Source of the DNA: DATLNM01 sp035536775
Lineage (GTDB): Bacteria > Actinomycetota > CADDZG01 > WHSQ01
Direction: 5' to 3'
Assembly (NCBI GenBank): GCA_035536775.1
Contig: DATLNM010000035.1
Location: 28,265-92,264, forward strand
Length of the DNA: 64,000 nt
Shown: positions 1 to 9,020 of the stretch, in pieces
Layout of the letters: every line of letters starts with the position of its first letter
Position numbering within the stretch: position 1 is the first letter of the stretch
Program-made: the position numbers and the translations under genes
The notes under the pieces: generated by a model
Databases searched by the model: none
What the model saw: the letters and a program-made list of their open reading frames with translations, nothing else
What the model was told of the DNA's origin: nothing

Positions 1-154
1 TCCGCCGCCTCAGGCGAGTCATGGGGTGGAGCGATGGAGCTGGAGACCCAGGCCACGGAGCTGCCCGCGTCGTAACGGGTGGCGCAACCGGGTGGCGCCG
101 GAATGGTCACTACGCGCTATTCAGCGCGCCGGAGGTTTCACATTTACTGCCCAC

Positions 155-2047
155 ATGGTGATTCGGGCGCTGCCGGACCGCGTGGAACTTCACGCCCTGG
201 GGATAGGGCGCTTGTTCGCGTTGGTGCGGGATGCCGTCGTCGTGGTGGAAGGAGAGACCGGAACGATCCATCATTGGAATCCCGCCGCCACTGAGATCCT
301 TGGACACACCGAGGACGATGTCGTCGGGTTGCCGTTCAGCTCCCTCGTCGACGTGGCGATCCCCATGCCCGAACCGAGCCGGCTTCCGAGGTCCCCTCTG
401 CCTCCGCCCGCGTCCGCATCTGTCGTCGAGGTAACGGCCCGGTGCAAGGATGGATCGGAGGTCGCCCTCGAAGCGTCCGTCACCCAACTCGAGAGCGACG
501 GGACCACTTCGGAGAGCTACGTCGTCGTGATGTTTCGTGACGTCACCCAACAGGTCGCACATCGGTTGAAGCTTGCCGACGCCGAGAGGTTGCTGGCCCA
601 CCAAACATTGCACGACGCGCTGACGGGGCTGCCGAACCGGACGCTATTTAAGTCCGAGATCGAGCGGGCGCTGACGAGGCGGAAGTCGGAGGGTGGCCAG
701 CTGTCGGTCATCATGGTCGATCTCGACGATTTCAAGACCGTGAACGACAGCCTGACGCATGTCGTAGGGGACCTCCTGTTGGTGTCCGTCGCTCGGCGCC
801 TGCAGAAATGCCTGAGGCAGACGGATCATCTGGCCAGGATCGGCGGTGATGAGTTCGGGGTGCTCCTCGGCAATGGCGCCAGCGCTCACGACGGACCTCT
901 TATCGCCCAGCGCATCATCGAGTCGCTGTACGAGCCGGTCGTCCTGGAGGGCAAAGAGGTCTACATCCGCGGAAGCGTCGGGCTGTGCACCGTAGAGCCC
1001 TACCAGGATGATGCCGATGACATCATCCGGAAGGCCGAGGTGGCCATGTACGGCGCCAAGAAGGCCGGCAAGGGCGGCTACGAGATCTTCGAGCCCGGGA
1101 TGTACGCGTCGGTCTTGCGTCGCCTGGAGCTGAGGGGCGGACTCGGCAGGGTGCTGGAGCGTGACGAGTTGCGCTTGCACTTCCAACCGATCGTGTCGCT
1201 GGCAGATAAGTGCATCCTCGGAGCGGAGGCCTTGATCCGGTGGGAGCACCCGGACCTTGGACTCCTCGCGCCGGCCCACTTCATCTCGATCGCCGAAGAG
1301 AGCGGTCTGAGCGTGCCGATCGGGGACTGGGTTCTGCGCCGCGCATGTCTGGAAGCCGCCCGGTGGGAAGCGCCCAACCACGAGAATTTCATCACCGTGA
1401 ACCTTTCGGGGCGGCAACTGACCTCTGAGTTGCTGCTCGGCCAGGTCAAAGACGCTCTCACACGATCGGGGCTGACACCGAGCCGACTGGTCCTTGAGAT
1501 CACCGAGAGTGCCCTTATGGCCGATACCGACGCCAGCATCGAGATGCTTGCGGCTCTCAAATCACTGGGCGTCAAGCTAGCCATCGACGATTTCGGAACC
1601 GGTTACTCATCGCTCAGCTATCTGCGCAGGTTCCCCATCGACATCCTCAAGATCGATAAATCCTTCGTGAGCCCGGTCACGCGGGGCGCAGAGGACGCGG
1701 CTCTCGCGAGCGCGGTCGTGAAGTTGGGGCGCTCGCTCAAGATGGACGTCATCGCGGAAGGCATCGAAACCGAGAATCAATCGGTCGAGTTACGTGCGAT
1801 GGGCTGCCCGATGGGGCAGGGGTTCCTCTTCGCCCGCCCGCTTACCCCTCCCCAGATGAAGGGCTACCTCGCCGCGTCGGTGCCCGTTTCGCTAGAGACC
1901 GATCGCGATCGACGTCAGCTCGTTCGGCTTGATGAGGTAGATCTCGGGCCATTGCGCCCGGATCAGTCCGTTCGTCTCGAACTCGGAGAGGATGAAGCTG
2001 ACATCCTCCGCGGTGCCTCCGGCCATCATGGCGACATCCTCGAGTGA
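155..2047 (+). CDS. PAS-GGDEF-EAL cyclic-di-GMP turnover protein
   Basis: Predicted cytoplasmic bifunctional sensor for cyclic di-GMP. From the chosen ATG (630 aa) a PAS domain spans about residues 20-140, a GGDEF domain 150-315 and an EAL domain 330-575. The GGDEF motif is intact (RIGGDEFGVLL) and an RQTD inhibitory I-site lies five residues before it. The EAL part keeps the EAL motif (GAEALIRW), DDFGTGYSSL and AEGIET, so both activities look possible. No transmembrane segment is visible. The frame is open to the left edge and a GTG at 26 is possible, but residues before 155 are Arg/Pro-rich and not domain-like. The last 50 or so residues after the EAL domain are read antisense through the 3' end of the convergent Crp-like gene. 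Confidence 0.9.
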   Translation: MVIRALPDRVELHALGIGRLFALVRDAVVVVEGETGTIHHWNPAATEILGHTEDDVVGLPFSSLVDVAIPMPEPSRLPRSPLPPPASASVVEVTARCKDGSEVALEASVTQLESDGTTSESYVVVMFRDVTQQVAHRLKLADAERLLAHQTLHDALTGLPNRTLFKSEIERALTRRKSEGGQLSVIMVDLDDFKTVNDSLTHVVGDLLLVSVARRLQKCLRQTDHLARIGGDEFGVLLGNGASAHDGPLIAQRIIESLYEPVVLEGKEVYIRGSVGLCTVEPYQDDADDIIRKAEVAMYGAKKAGKGGYEIFEPGMYASVLRRLELRGGLGRVLERDELRLHFQPIVSLADKCILGAEALIRWEHPDLGLLAPAHFISIAEESGLSVPIGDWVLRRACLEAARWEAPNHENFITVNLSGRQLTSELLLGQVKDALTRSGLTPSRLVLEITESALMADTDASIEMLAALKSLGVKLAIDDFGTGYSSLSYLRRFPIDILKIDKSFVSPVTRGAEDAALASAVVKLGRSLKMDVIAEGIETENQSVELRAMGCPMGQGFLFARPLTPPQMKGYLAASVPVSLETDRDRRQLVRLDEVDLGPLRPDQSVRLELGEDEADILRGASGHHGDILE

Positions 2048-2602
2048 CAATCGGAGTGTCTGGGCGGGGGCCTCTGGCGTTCCCGCCGCTCGAGCCACTG
2101 CCGTCAGCCTCTTAGCCACTCGTTGACGGAGGTCTAGGAACAGCATGTCTTCGGCGACATCGTCGTCGTCCATGAGGTAGGGGGCCATCATCTTTGCGAT
2201 CTCGATCGCGACCGCAGGCTCCGACTTGAAGATCTCTATGAATACCCCGCGCTCGATCGACCACGCCCTGGTCGGCTCCACCGCCGCAGCGCTCGCGGTC
2301 CTTCGATGTCCGGCGAGGACGCCCATCTCTCCGAGGATCTCGCCCGAGCGCAACATTCGTAGGTCTTCCCGCTCGCCGTCGGGGCCCGATGCGTAGATCT
2401 GCACTGCGCCCGCTTCGATGACGTACACCTCGGTGGGCAGGTCCCTCTGTTTGAAGATCGTGTCTCCGGCTTCATAGTCGATGACCGTCGCGGCTTGGGC
2501 GAGGCGCATGAGGGCACGTTTGGAGGCCACGCTGAGGAAAGGGCTGTTCGCCAGGGCATTGACGACCGCATCGCGCTCGCCGGGTGTCCCATCCACACTC
2601 AT
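1892..2602 (-). CDS. Crp/Fnr-family cyclic-nucleotide-binding regulator
   Basis: 236 aa. An N-terminal cyclic-nucleotide-binding beta-roll covers about residues 15-130, with a phosphate-binding cassette (LGEMGVLAGHRRTAS) that keeps the Glu and Arg expected to contact cAMP. A C-terminal Crp-type winged HTH covers 165-225. The recognition helix reads TAEDVSFILSEFE; compared with SRETVGRIL of E. coli CRP, the base-contacting Arg180 and Arg185 positions are Ala and Phe, so DNA specificity is probably unusual or lost. The longer frame to 2686 is rejected because its first 28 residues are antisense to the divergent cyclase gene. A GGGAG abuts the ATG at 2602. Only 37 bp separate it from the cyclase gene at 2640, which suggests a shared regulatory region and a local cAMP circuit (inference). 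Confidence 0.87.
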   Translation of the reverse strand: MSVDGTPGERDAVVNALANSPFLSVASKRALMRLAQAATVIDYEAGDTIFKQRDLPTEVYVIEAGAVQIYASGPDGEREDLRMLRSGEILGEMGVLAGHRRTASAAAVEPTRAWSIERGVFIEIFKSEPAVAIEIAKMMAPYLMDDDDVAEDMLFLDLRQRVAKRLTAVARAAGTPEAPAQTLRLSLEDVAMMAGGTAEDVSFILSEFETNGLIRAQWPEIYLIKPNELTSIAIGL

Positions 2603-2607
2603 CTCCC

Positions 2608-2613
2608 TATAAT
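2608..2613 (+). promoter_or_regulatory. Candidate -10 element for the cyclase gene
   Basis: A perfect TATAAT lies 26 bp before the ATG at 2640, in the 37-bp gap between the divergent Crp-like and cyclase genes. No good -35 hexamer is visible at 16-18 bp spacing, so this is a weak single-element prediction. Confidence 0.3.
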
Positions 2614-2639
2614 CCCTCACAAGCAAGCCCGAGACGTTT

Positions 2640-5276
2640 ATGCAAAACCTTCCAAGCGGCACGGTCACCTTCTTCTTCAGTGACATAGAGGGCTCGACAC
2701 AGCTTCTCCAGGCGCTTGGAGAGGCTTATACCGAAGTACTCGAAGGCCACGCCGCCATCATCCGCGATGTCTTGAAAAGTCATAGGGGCCTCGAAATAGC
2801 CACCGAGGGCGACTCCTTCTTCGTCGTCTTCGAGGGTGCTCCGCAAGCGGTTGCAGCCGCCGTCGAGATCCAGCGCGGACTGGCCGCGCGCCGGTGGCCC
2901 GGTGACCGCGAGGTCCGGGTCCGTATCGGTCTCCACACGGGGGAGGCAAGACTCCTCGGCGACAACTATGGCGGCCTCGATGTGCATCGAGCGGCGCGGA
3001 TAGCGGCATCCGGCCATGGTGGCCAGGTCGTCCTTTCGGATTCCACGCGCACCCTCGTAGAGCACGATCTTCCGGCGGGAGTAACGCTGCGCGATCTCGG
3101 ATCCCATCGACTGAAAGACCTCGAGCTCCCAGAGCACTTATGGCAATTCGATGTCGACGGAATGAGGACCGAATGGCCTGCGCTCCGCTCGGTCCAAGGA
3201 CGGCCGAACAACCTCCCCTTGGACCTGACCAGTTTCGTAGGGAGGGAGAAGGAGCTCGTCCAGATCGCGGATCTGTTGCGCGAGGCGAGGTTGCTCACCC
3301 TTACGGGCCCGGGCGGGACCGGCAAGACCAGGCTGAGCTTGCGAGCTGCAGCAGACGCTCTGGCGGTATTCGACGACGGGGTTTTCTTCGTGCCCCTTGC
3401 GACGATCGAAGACCCCGATCTCGTTCCCACGACCATGGCAGGGGCCCTCGGTCTCGCCGAAGAGCAGGGACGACCGATCTCGGAAACGCTCAAGGTCCAT
3501 ATCGAGCACAAGCAGATGCTTCTCGTTCTCGACAACCTCGAGCAGATCCTCGGCATAGCGCCGTTCATCTCGGAACTTCTTCGATCGTCGTCGGGCCTCA
3601 AGATCATCACTTCGAGTCGCGCTCCGCTCAGGATCAGTGGTGAGCAGGAGTTCCCGGTCCCGCCACTCGTCCTTCCGGACGCTTCAGCATCACTCTCAGC
3701 GGAGGATGCTTTGGGCTACGAATCGGTGGCTCTGTTCGTCCAGCGAGCGTCATCGCTGCGCCCCGGCTTCGTGCTCGATGAGAGCAACGCCGCGGCCATC
3801 GCCGGGATCGCGGTTCGGCTCGACGGGTTGCCCCTCGCCATAGAGCTGGCGGCCGCCCGAGTCCGTGTCATGTCGGTGCAGGAGATCTTGAAGCGCCTGG
3901 AGGCATGCTTCGACATCCTCACCGGCGGGGGACGTGATCTGCCGGCACGCCAGCAGACGCTGCGCGGCGCGATCGACTGGAGCTACGACCTCTTAGGCGA
4001 GCCCGAACGGGCATTGTTCAGACGGCTGTCGATCTTCGTTGGAGGTTGGACGCTGGAGGCGGCGCAGGAGATCTGCGATCCCGACGGTGACCTTGGCGTG
4101 GACGTCCTCTCAGGGATCGAGTCTCTCGTGGACAACAGTCTCGTCCGAACGACAGAGGCCGCCGATGGGGGCACGCGCTTCAGGATGCTGGTCGTGATCC
4201 GTGAGTACGGCCTGATGAGACTGCGTGAATCCGGCGAGGAGGAAAGCGCACGTGCTCGCCACCGCGACTACTTCATCTCTCTGACCGAAGCCGCCGAGGA
4301 ACGATTGACCGGCGACCCGCTGTTGCTCGATCGCCTCGAGGAAGAGCACGACAACCTGCGATCCATCCTGAAGGCATCTGTCACCGGCGGGGATGCGATC
4401 CCTGGATTGCGAATCGCGGCAACGATCTGGAGGTTCTGGCAGATCCGCAGCCATTTGCGCGAGGGACGAGCGTGGCTGGCAGACCTTTTCGCGCTCGCCT
4501 CGGCGTCGATGAGGGATGGGGCCAGAGCCAAGGCGCTGAGCGGCGCCGGGGCACTCGCGTACTGGGAAGGTGACTACTCCACATCCCGCAGCTTCTACGA
4601 AGAAAGCCTCGCGATCTTCGAGGAGCTGGACGATCCACGCGGGATCGCCGACCAGACGTACGCGTTCGGGTTCCTCGAGTTGATCGCGCATAACGATCAA
4701 GCGGCGGTTGAGATCTTCCGCGCGAGCAAGATCTTGTACGAGCAGGTCGGGGATGTAACGGGGCAAGCGAACGCCACATGGGGCGAGGGCTGGGCCGCGA
4801 TGCTGATGCGCGATGACGACCGCGCGTTCTCATTGGGCCAGGAAAGCCTCGAGGCCTACCGGGCCCTCGATCACAAGTGGGGGATGGGCAGTTCGCTGTG
4901 GATCCTGGGACGGGTCGCCCGCGAAGCCGATCGCCTCGATGAGGCACGTGCCTATTGGATCGAAGCCCTTGACCTCCTCGCCGGACTGAATGACGCCTCC
5001 TCGATCGCAAGCTGCTGCGCCGATCTTGCGATCGTCGCTCTGAAGGAAGGGCTCCCCGAGCGCGCCGTGAAACTTGGTGGCGCCGCGGCGGGCATCACGT
5101 CGCGTATCGGCTTCCGAGCACCTCCCGAGATCGTGCGTCAAGAAGATCCGCGCGGCCTGGCTGAGGGCCGGTTGTCGAAGCAGGAAGTTGACGCCGCGTG
5201 GCGCGAGGGATTCGAGATGTCTCTCGATGAAGCCGTCGCGTTCATGCGCAAGGATGAGCGCGCTACCCAGACGTAA
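2640..5276 (+). CDS. Class III adenylate/guanylate cyclase-ATPase-TPR protein
   Basis: 878 aa, cytoplasmic. The N-terminal class III cyclase domain (about 1-170) starts SGTVTFFFSDIEGSTQLL, with metal-binding Asp in FSDIEGST and a second in EGDSFFVVF. The transition-state region reads DVHRAARIA, so His sits where Asn is usual, a common variant in this subfamily. An AfsR/LAL-like P-loop ATPase follows (about 205-480) with Walker A LTGPGGTGKTRL and Walker B LLVLDNLEQI, then a TPR-like helical C-terminus to 870. There is no DNA-binding domain, so the output is presumably cyclic nucleotide under ATPase/TPR control. It is divergent from the Crp-like gene and its 3' end overlaps the next, convergent gene by 14 bp. 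Confidence 0.9.
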   Translation: MQNLPSGTVTFFFSDIEGSTQLLQALGEAYTEVLEGHAAIIRDVLKSHRGLEIATEGDSFFVVFEGAPQAVAAAVEIQRGLAARRWPGDREVRVRIGLHTGEARLLGDNYGGLDVHRAARIAASGHGGQVVLSDSTRTLVEHDLPAGVTLRDLGSHRLKDLELPEHLWQFDVDGMRTEWPALRSVQGRPNNLPLDLTSFVGREKELVQIADLLREARLLTLTGPGGTGKTRLSLRAAADALAVFDDGVFFVPLATIEDPDLVPTTMAGALGLAEEQGRPISETLKVHIEHKQMLLVLDNLEQILGIAPFISELLRSSSGLKIITSSRAPLRISGEQEFPVPPLVLPDASASLSAEDALGYESVALFVQRASSLRPGFVLDESNAAAIAGIAVRLDGLPLAIELAAARVRVMSVQEILKRLEACFDILTGGGRDLPARQQTLRGAIDWSYDLLGEPERALFRRLSIFVGGWTLEAAQEICDPDGDLGVDVLSGIESLVDNSLVRTTEAADGGTRFRMLVVIREYGLMRLRESGEEESARARHRDYFISLTEAAEERLTGDPLLLDRLEEEHDNLRSILKASVTGGDAIPGLRIAATIWRFWQIRSHLREGRAWLADLFALASASMRDGARAKALSGAGALAYWEGDYSTSRSFYEESLAIFEELDDPRGIADQTYAFGFLELIAHNDQAAVEIFRASKILYEQVGDVTGQANATWGEGWAAMLMRDDDRAFSLGQESLEAYRALDHKWGMGSSLWILGRVAREADRLDEARAYWIEALDLLAGLNDASSIASCCADLAIVALKEGLPERAVKLGGAAAGITSRIGFRAPPEIVRQEDPRGLAEGRLSKQEVDAAWREGFEMSLDEAVAFMRKDERATQT

Positions 5277-6555
5277 CCAGGGGCTGGGCGAGAAGCCAGA
5301 GCGTCGTCACGGTTAGTACCGACATCAATGCCGTCAGCGCGTACTGACTCTTGATCGCGTCGGAATGGGTGGCGGTCGTTGCGATCGCGATCCGGTGGGC
5401 GGCAAGTACGGCGAGGATATGTCCGCCGATGATGAACGCGATCTCGAGGAACCACACCAACTTTGGGGACGCGGCATACCCGGCGAACGGCTCCGCGGCC
5501 CCGATGAGGTCGGCGGTCGCGTCGATGAGGCCTGGGATGCCAACGATGAGCAACGAGGTGTTGTGTGCCATCACATACGCCACGCCAACGGGGATGAGCG
5601 AGGGAGCAAGGCGCCTGGCGAGCTCCATCGCTGAGCCCCCATCGGGCACCCACCGCTGGGCGATCAAGACGGTCCCGAGGAAAAGACCCGCGAAGGGCAG
5701 TGTGAAGAGCGCAAGGGCGAACGTATCGCGCACGACCACGTTGATCGCGTCGAGTCCGAGGTTATGGATGAGGTCTCCCCACATCACGGTCTCGCGGATG
5801 TTGTCGAGCGTTGTCGAGGCGAGCAAGACGAACAGCGCAGCCGTCTCGTCGACACGCATGGGTTCCTCCGGCACGAGCTCTCGTAGAGGACCTTTGTAGT
5901 AGATCCCGTCGTCTCGCAGCGCGAGCGGCGCACATCGACCTGCGAAGCCGAAGAGGATCCGGAACGGGTCCGCCCAGCGGTACTCCGTCCCGAAGAGCGA
6001 GCGGATCGCGAATGAGTAGACGGTGTAGGTCACCAGCGCGATGAGTACGCCTCGTCCCTCGAAGCCGACGCCCGACACGAGCTCGAACCAGAACAGCGCA
6101 TAGATCGTGAGCGGCCCAAGCCACGCCCCCGGCTGACGAGTCGTCTCGTCGCCCGGCAGCCGCCAGGCCGCGTCGGCCGCGGCCCAGGGGTCGCCGGCCT
6201 CCCATACGCCGTCTGCGATGCACGACAGGGCCGTCACCCCGACCACGAGCGCCACCCAGAAGAGCATCGTGGGCAGGGTGAAGCCCCGCCCGGGATCGAC
6301 GATGGCGGACGCGACGCAGAGGACGAGGCCCGCGACTCCGACGACCAGGAGGGCTACCGAGGCCCCACGCGCCCCCCTTCCGCCTGCGAGCCGGCGTTCA
6401 GGCCGAAGAGGGCCCGGCTCGGGCCTCAGCGCGCGGATGACGAACGCGATAACCACCGCCGCGACGGCGGCGGAGATGTACACGTACAGCGGCAGAGGGA
6501 GCTCGTAGGTCCGTCCGACGCCGTGTGCGAGCTCGAGAGGGCCGAGGGTATCCAT
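5263..6555 (-). CDS. Polytopic membrane protein, fenitrothion-hydrolase-annotated family
   Basis: 430 aa with about ten hydrophobic segments spread over the protein (for example residues 20-40, 55-80, 90-112, 140-160, 290-312, 330-355, 375-400 and 410-430). The N-terminal pattern AHGVGRTYELPLPLYVYISA resembles a family of actinobacterial integral membrane proteins that databases often label fenitrothion hydrolase; that label is from memory and its biochemical basis here is doubtful. No metal or catalytic motif stands out. Start is at 6555 (MDTLGPLELAHG); the frame is open to 6603, but that part overlaps the signal peptide of the divergent gene starting at 6602. True function unknown. Confidence 0.7.
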   Translation of the reverse strand: MDTLGPLELAHGVGRTYELPLPLYVYISAAVAAVVIAFVIRALRPEPGPLRPERRLAGGRGARGASVALLVVGVAGLVLCVASAIVDPGRGFTLPTMLFWVALVVGVTALSCIADGVWEAGDPWAAADAAWRLPGDETTRQPGAWLGPLTIYALFWFELVSGVGFEGRGVLIALVTYTVYSFAIRSLFGTEYRWADPFRILFGFAGRCAPLALRDDGIYYKGPLRELVPEEPMRVDETAALFVLLASTTLDNIRETVMWGDLIHNLGLDAINVVVRDTFALALFTLPFAGLFLGTVLIAQRWVPDGGSAMELARRLAPSLIPVGVAYVMAHNTSLLIVGIPGLIDATADLIGAAEPFAGYAASPKLVWFLEIAFIIGGHILAVLAAHRIAIATTATHSDAIKSQYALTALMSVLTVTTLWLLAQPLVTSG

Positions 6556-6601
6556 CGTGGCGAGGGAATATACCCACGGGGGAGAATGTGCCAGAGGACT
6601 C

Positions 6602-7084
6602 ATGAGAGCTAGATCGATCGTGATCGCGGCTGCGGCGCTGATCCTGGGGAGCTCGGTATTCCCGGGAGCTGTCTCGGCGCGCCCACAGGATCATCGAGAG
6701 CGCGTGGTCGTCGCTGAGTACCTTGCGCACGGAATGCGAACCACCCACTGGGATGAGCAGCTGAAGATGCTCCCTGAGGCTCCGGCGCTCGTGTTCGACC
6801 CGAAGCCGCGCGAGAGGTTCGTTCGGTTCAACTTCACCGACACCATCGGCGAGTCGATCTACGCATGGTTGCATCAGAAAGGGGCCGGGGGCCGCCCTGC
6901 ACTCGACACCGCCTATTGCGGAACGGAAGGTGTCTTTAAGCTCACGAGCGACGCGCCAATCGAGGTTCGCCTGTACAGCGGACTCTGTGAGAACCACCTG
7001 ATCGGGTTATCCACTCGCGGGACGGTCACGGCCACATTCACCACCGGCTCGTGGGCCCTGACCGATTCCGATCACCAACACTGA
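6602..7084 (+). CDS. Small secreted protein, VTATF family
   Basis: 160 aa. A clear Sec signal peptide (MRARSIVIAAAALILG, cleavage near VSA-RPQ) precedes a mature part with two cysteines (AYCGTE and GLCEN). The sequence aligns by eye with the secreted protein encoded at 22310-22789: both have an [E/D]R[F/Y]V strand, a CG, and end in G[T/S]VTATF. No known domain name is recalled. Start 6602 is chosen because AGAGGA lies five bases before it and it begins the signal peptide. It lies 7 bp upstream of the cyclase-fusion gene and may be cotranscribed with it. Confidence 0.7.
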   Translation: MRARSIVIAAAALILGSSVFPGAVSARPQDHRERVVVAEYLAHGMRTTHWDEQLKMLPEAPALVFDPKPRERFVRFNFTDTIGESIYAWLHQKGAGGRPALDTAYCGTEGVFKLTSDAPIEVRLYSGLCENHLIGLSTRGTVTATFTTGSWALTDSDHQH

Positions 7085-7091
7085 CGCGGCG

Positions 7092-8411
7092 TTGGAGAAC
7101 GGGAGCGACGTTCGCTACGCGTTGAGTGACAAGCTGCACATCGCGTACCGAACGTTCGGGAAAGGTCCCGTCGATCTCCTTTTCGTGCCGCCATGGATCT
7201 CAAATCTCGATGCCTGGGATGACAACCCGATCGTTATGGGCGCTTTCGAGCGTCTCTCGTCGTTCTCCCGGCTGATAACCCTCGACCGCAGAGGCACCGG
7301 CCTGTCCGACAGGCTGTCGGGTCTTGCGACCCTCGAAGAAGGTATGGATGACCTCATCGCGATCCTCGATGCAGAGGGCATCGAACGCGCCGGCGTTATG
7401 GGTTGGGCCGAGTCGGGGCCCCTCGCGGCGATGTTTGCCGCGACTCACCCGACGCGCGTGCAAGCCCTGCTGCTCTACGGGACGTACGCGACAACCACTT
7501 GGAAACCGGATTACCCATGGGGGCAGACGGAGGAAGATCGCGCCACCGAAGTCGCCGCGATGATCGCGACGTGGGGCACCGGCGTGGGTCTCGCCGGTTT
7601 GTCGGAGGGACCAGGGGCGCGTTGGTTCGCGCGCCTGCAGCGCGGCGCTGCGAGCAAAGACGCCCTCCCCGGCGTGTTCGCAACGCTGGCCAAAACCGAC
7701 GTTACGCACGTCCTCGAAACGATCACCGTGCCGACGCTTGTGATGCATCGACGTGAGGACGGCCAGATCCCTGTAGAGAACGGCCGGTACCTCGCGTCGA
7801 AGATCCCGACCGCGACCTACGTCGAGCTCGAAGGGATGTTCAATATCCCCTTCCTCGGCGACTGGGAAGCGGTTGCGGGAGAAATGGAGGAATTCCTTAC
7901 AGGTGATCGCAGGGCTCCCTCTTACGACCGGGTTCTCGCGACGGTCCTCTTTACCGACATCGTGGGCTCGACCGATATGGCTTCGAGCCTCGGTGACCAC
8001 AAGTGGCGCGAGCTTCTGGATGCTCATGATCGCGTCGCAGCGCGCCACGTCGCCCGTCATAACGGCAAGCTCATCAAGACGACGGGGGATGGGCTGTTCG
8101 CGACGTTCGACGGGCCTGCCCGTGCGATCCGTTGCGCTGCGGAGCTTGCGTCTGCAGTAGATGAGCTCGGGCTCCAGATCCGTACGGGCCTTCACGCGGG
8201 TGAGGTCGAACTCCGTGGCAGCGATGTGGGTGGCATCGCAGTGCACATCGGCGCACGCGTTGCGAAGCTCGCCGACCCCGGGGAGGTATTGGTGTCGGGC
8301 GCGATCCCGCCGCTCGTCGCCGGTTCCGGGATCACCTTCGAGGACCGGGGGAGCCACGAGCTCAAGGGCGTAGACGGCGAGTGGAGGGTGTTCGCCGCGC
8401 GCGGCGCCTGA
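7092..8411 (+). CDS. Pseudo-alpha/beta-hydrolase fused to class III cyclase
   Basis: 439 aa, TTG start. Residues 1-270 are an alpha/beta-hydrolase fold and 275-439 a class III nucleotide cyclase (VLFTDIVGSTDMA, TTGDGLFATF, GIAVHIGARVA). This domain order is common in actinobacteria. The hydrolase part has lost its catalytic machinery: the nucleophile elbow, usually G-x-S-E-G-G-P, reads GWAESGP with Ala106 at the nucleophile position, and the usual DH near the end of the domain reads GMFNIP with Asn251 in place of His. Asp223 remains. The cyclase metal-binding Asp residues look intact. The hydrolase domain is therefore more likely a ligand sensor controlling cyclic nucleotide synthesis than an enzyme (inference). 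Confidence 0.88.
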   Translation: MENGSDVRYALSDKLHIAYRTFGKGPVDLLFVPPWISNLDAWDDNPIVMGAFERLSSFSRLITLDRRGTGLSDRLSGLATLEEGMDDLIAILDAEGIERAGVMGWAESGPLAAMFAATHPTRVQALLLYGTYATTTWKPDYPWGQTEEDRATEVAAMIATWGTGVGLAGLSEGPGARWFARLQRGAASKDALPGVFATLAKTDVTHVLETITVPTLVMHRREDGQIPVENGRYLASKIPTATYVELEGMFNIPFLGDWEAVAGEMEEFLTGDRRAPSYDRVLATVLFTDIVGSTDMASSLGDHKWRELLDAHDRVAARHVARHNGKLIKTTGDGLFATFDGPARAIRCAAELASAVDELGLQIRTGLHAGEVELRGSDVGGIAVHIGARVAKLADPGEVLVSGAIPPLVAGSGITFEDRGSHELKGVDGEWRVFAARGA

Positions 8412-8453
8412 GCCGCCTGGAAGGCCGACCGCGTCCATGACACACTTGCCGCC

Positions 8454-8948
8454 GTGGGCGGGAATGCGGAACTCATCGAGACGTTCTATGCGGCGTTCGC
8501 GCGCAAGGACGGAGACACGATGGCGTCTTGCTATCGGGCCGACGCGTCCTTCAGCGACCCTGTTTTCCCCCACCTAAGCGCCGAGGAGGCCGGCGCTATG
8601 TGGCGGATGTTCTGTCGCCCGGACTCTGACCTCACAGTCACCTTCCGTGACGTCCGGACCGAAGACGACCACGGTTCGGCCCACTGGTCGGCCGAGTACA
8701 CCTTCCCGCCGACGGGAAGAAAGGTGCGAAACGAGATAGATGCGGAGTTCTCGTTCGCCGGCGGGAAGATCGTGAGCCATCGAGATGAGTTCGACTTCTT
8801 TCGGTGGTCGCGTATGGCGCTCGGCGCGCCTGGGTATCTCCTCGGCTGGTCACCGCTGGTGCGCTCCAAGGTCAGGGGCCAAGCAGCATCTCAGCTGAGA
8901 CGTTTCATGGAGTCCGAGGGGGGTCCGGCAACGCGAAACGGGGCCTGA
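8454..8948 (+). CDS. SnoaL/NTF2-like protein
   Basis: 164 aa, GTG start 42 bp after the cyclase fusion. The N-terminal half follows the NTF2-like pattern (ELIETFYAAFARKDGDTMAS, then a Asp-rich strand and a MWR helix) and reads through to a strand around DEFDFFRWSRMALG typical of SnoaL-like polyketide cyclase or ketosteroid isomerase folds. Substrate cannot be inferred. The stop codon falls in the loop of a GC-rich hairpin. Confidence 0.75.
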   Translation: MGGNAELIETFYAAFARKDGDTMASCYRADASFSDPVFPHLSAEEAGAMWRMFCRPDSDLTVTFRDVRTEDDHGSAHWSAEYTFPPTGRKVRNEIDAEFSFAGGKIVSHRDEFDFFRWSRMALGAPGYLLGWSPLVRSKVRGQAASQLRRFMESEGGPATRNGA

Positions 8949-8958
8949 AGCGGCCCCG
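8939..8958 (+). terminator. GC-rich hairpin over the stop codon
   Basis: A perfect 7-bp inverted repeat (CGGGGCC / GGCCCCG) with a 6-nt loop that contains the TGA stop of the SnoaL-like gene. No T-tract follows, so it may be a weak or Rho-assisted terminator. Confidence 0.4.
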
Positions 8959-9020
8959 CACAGGAGGGCCTCGGTCGCCGTCAAACCTTCTCTCTAGCAG
9001 CCGGCTTCGAGGAGGACCCA

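Noticed and set aside
7200..8573. Long antisense frame (457 codons) on the minus strand
   Set aside because: It mirrors the cyclase-fusion gene; high GC gives long antisense frames. No domain-like sequence.
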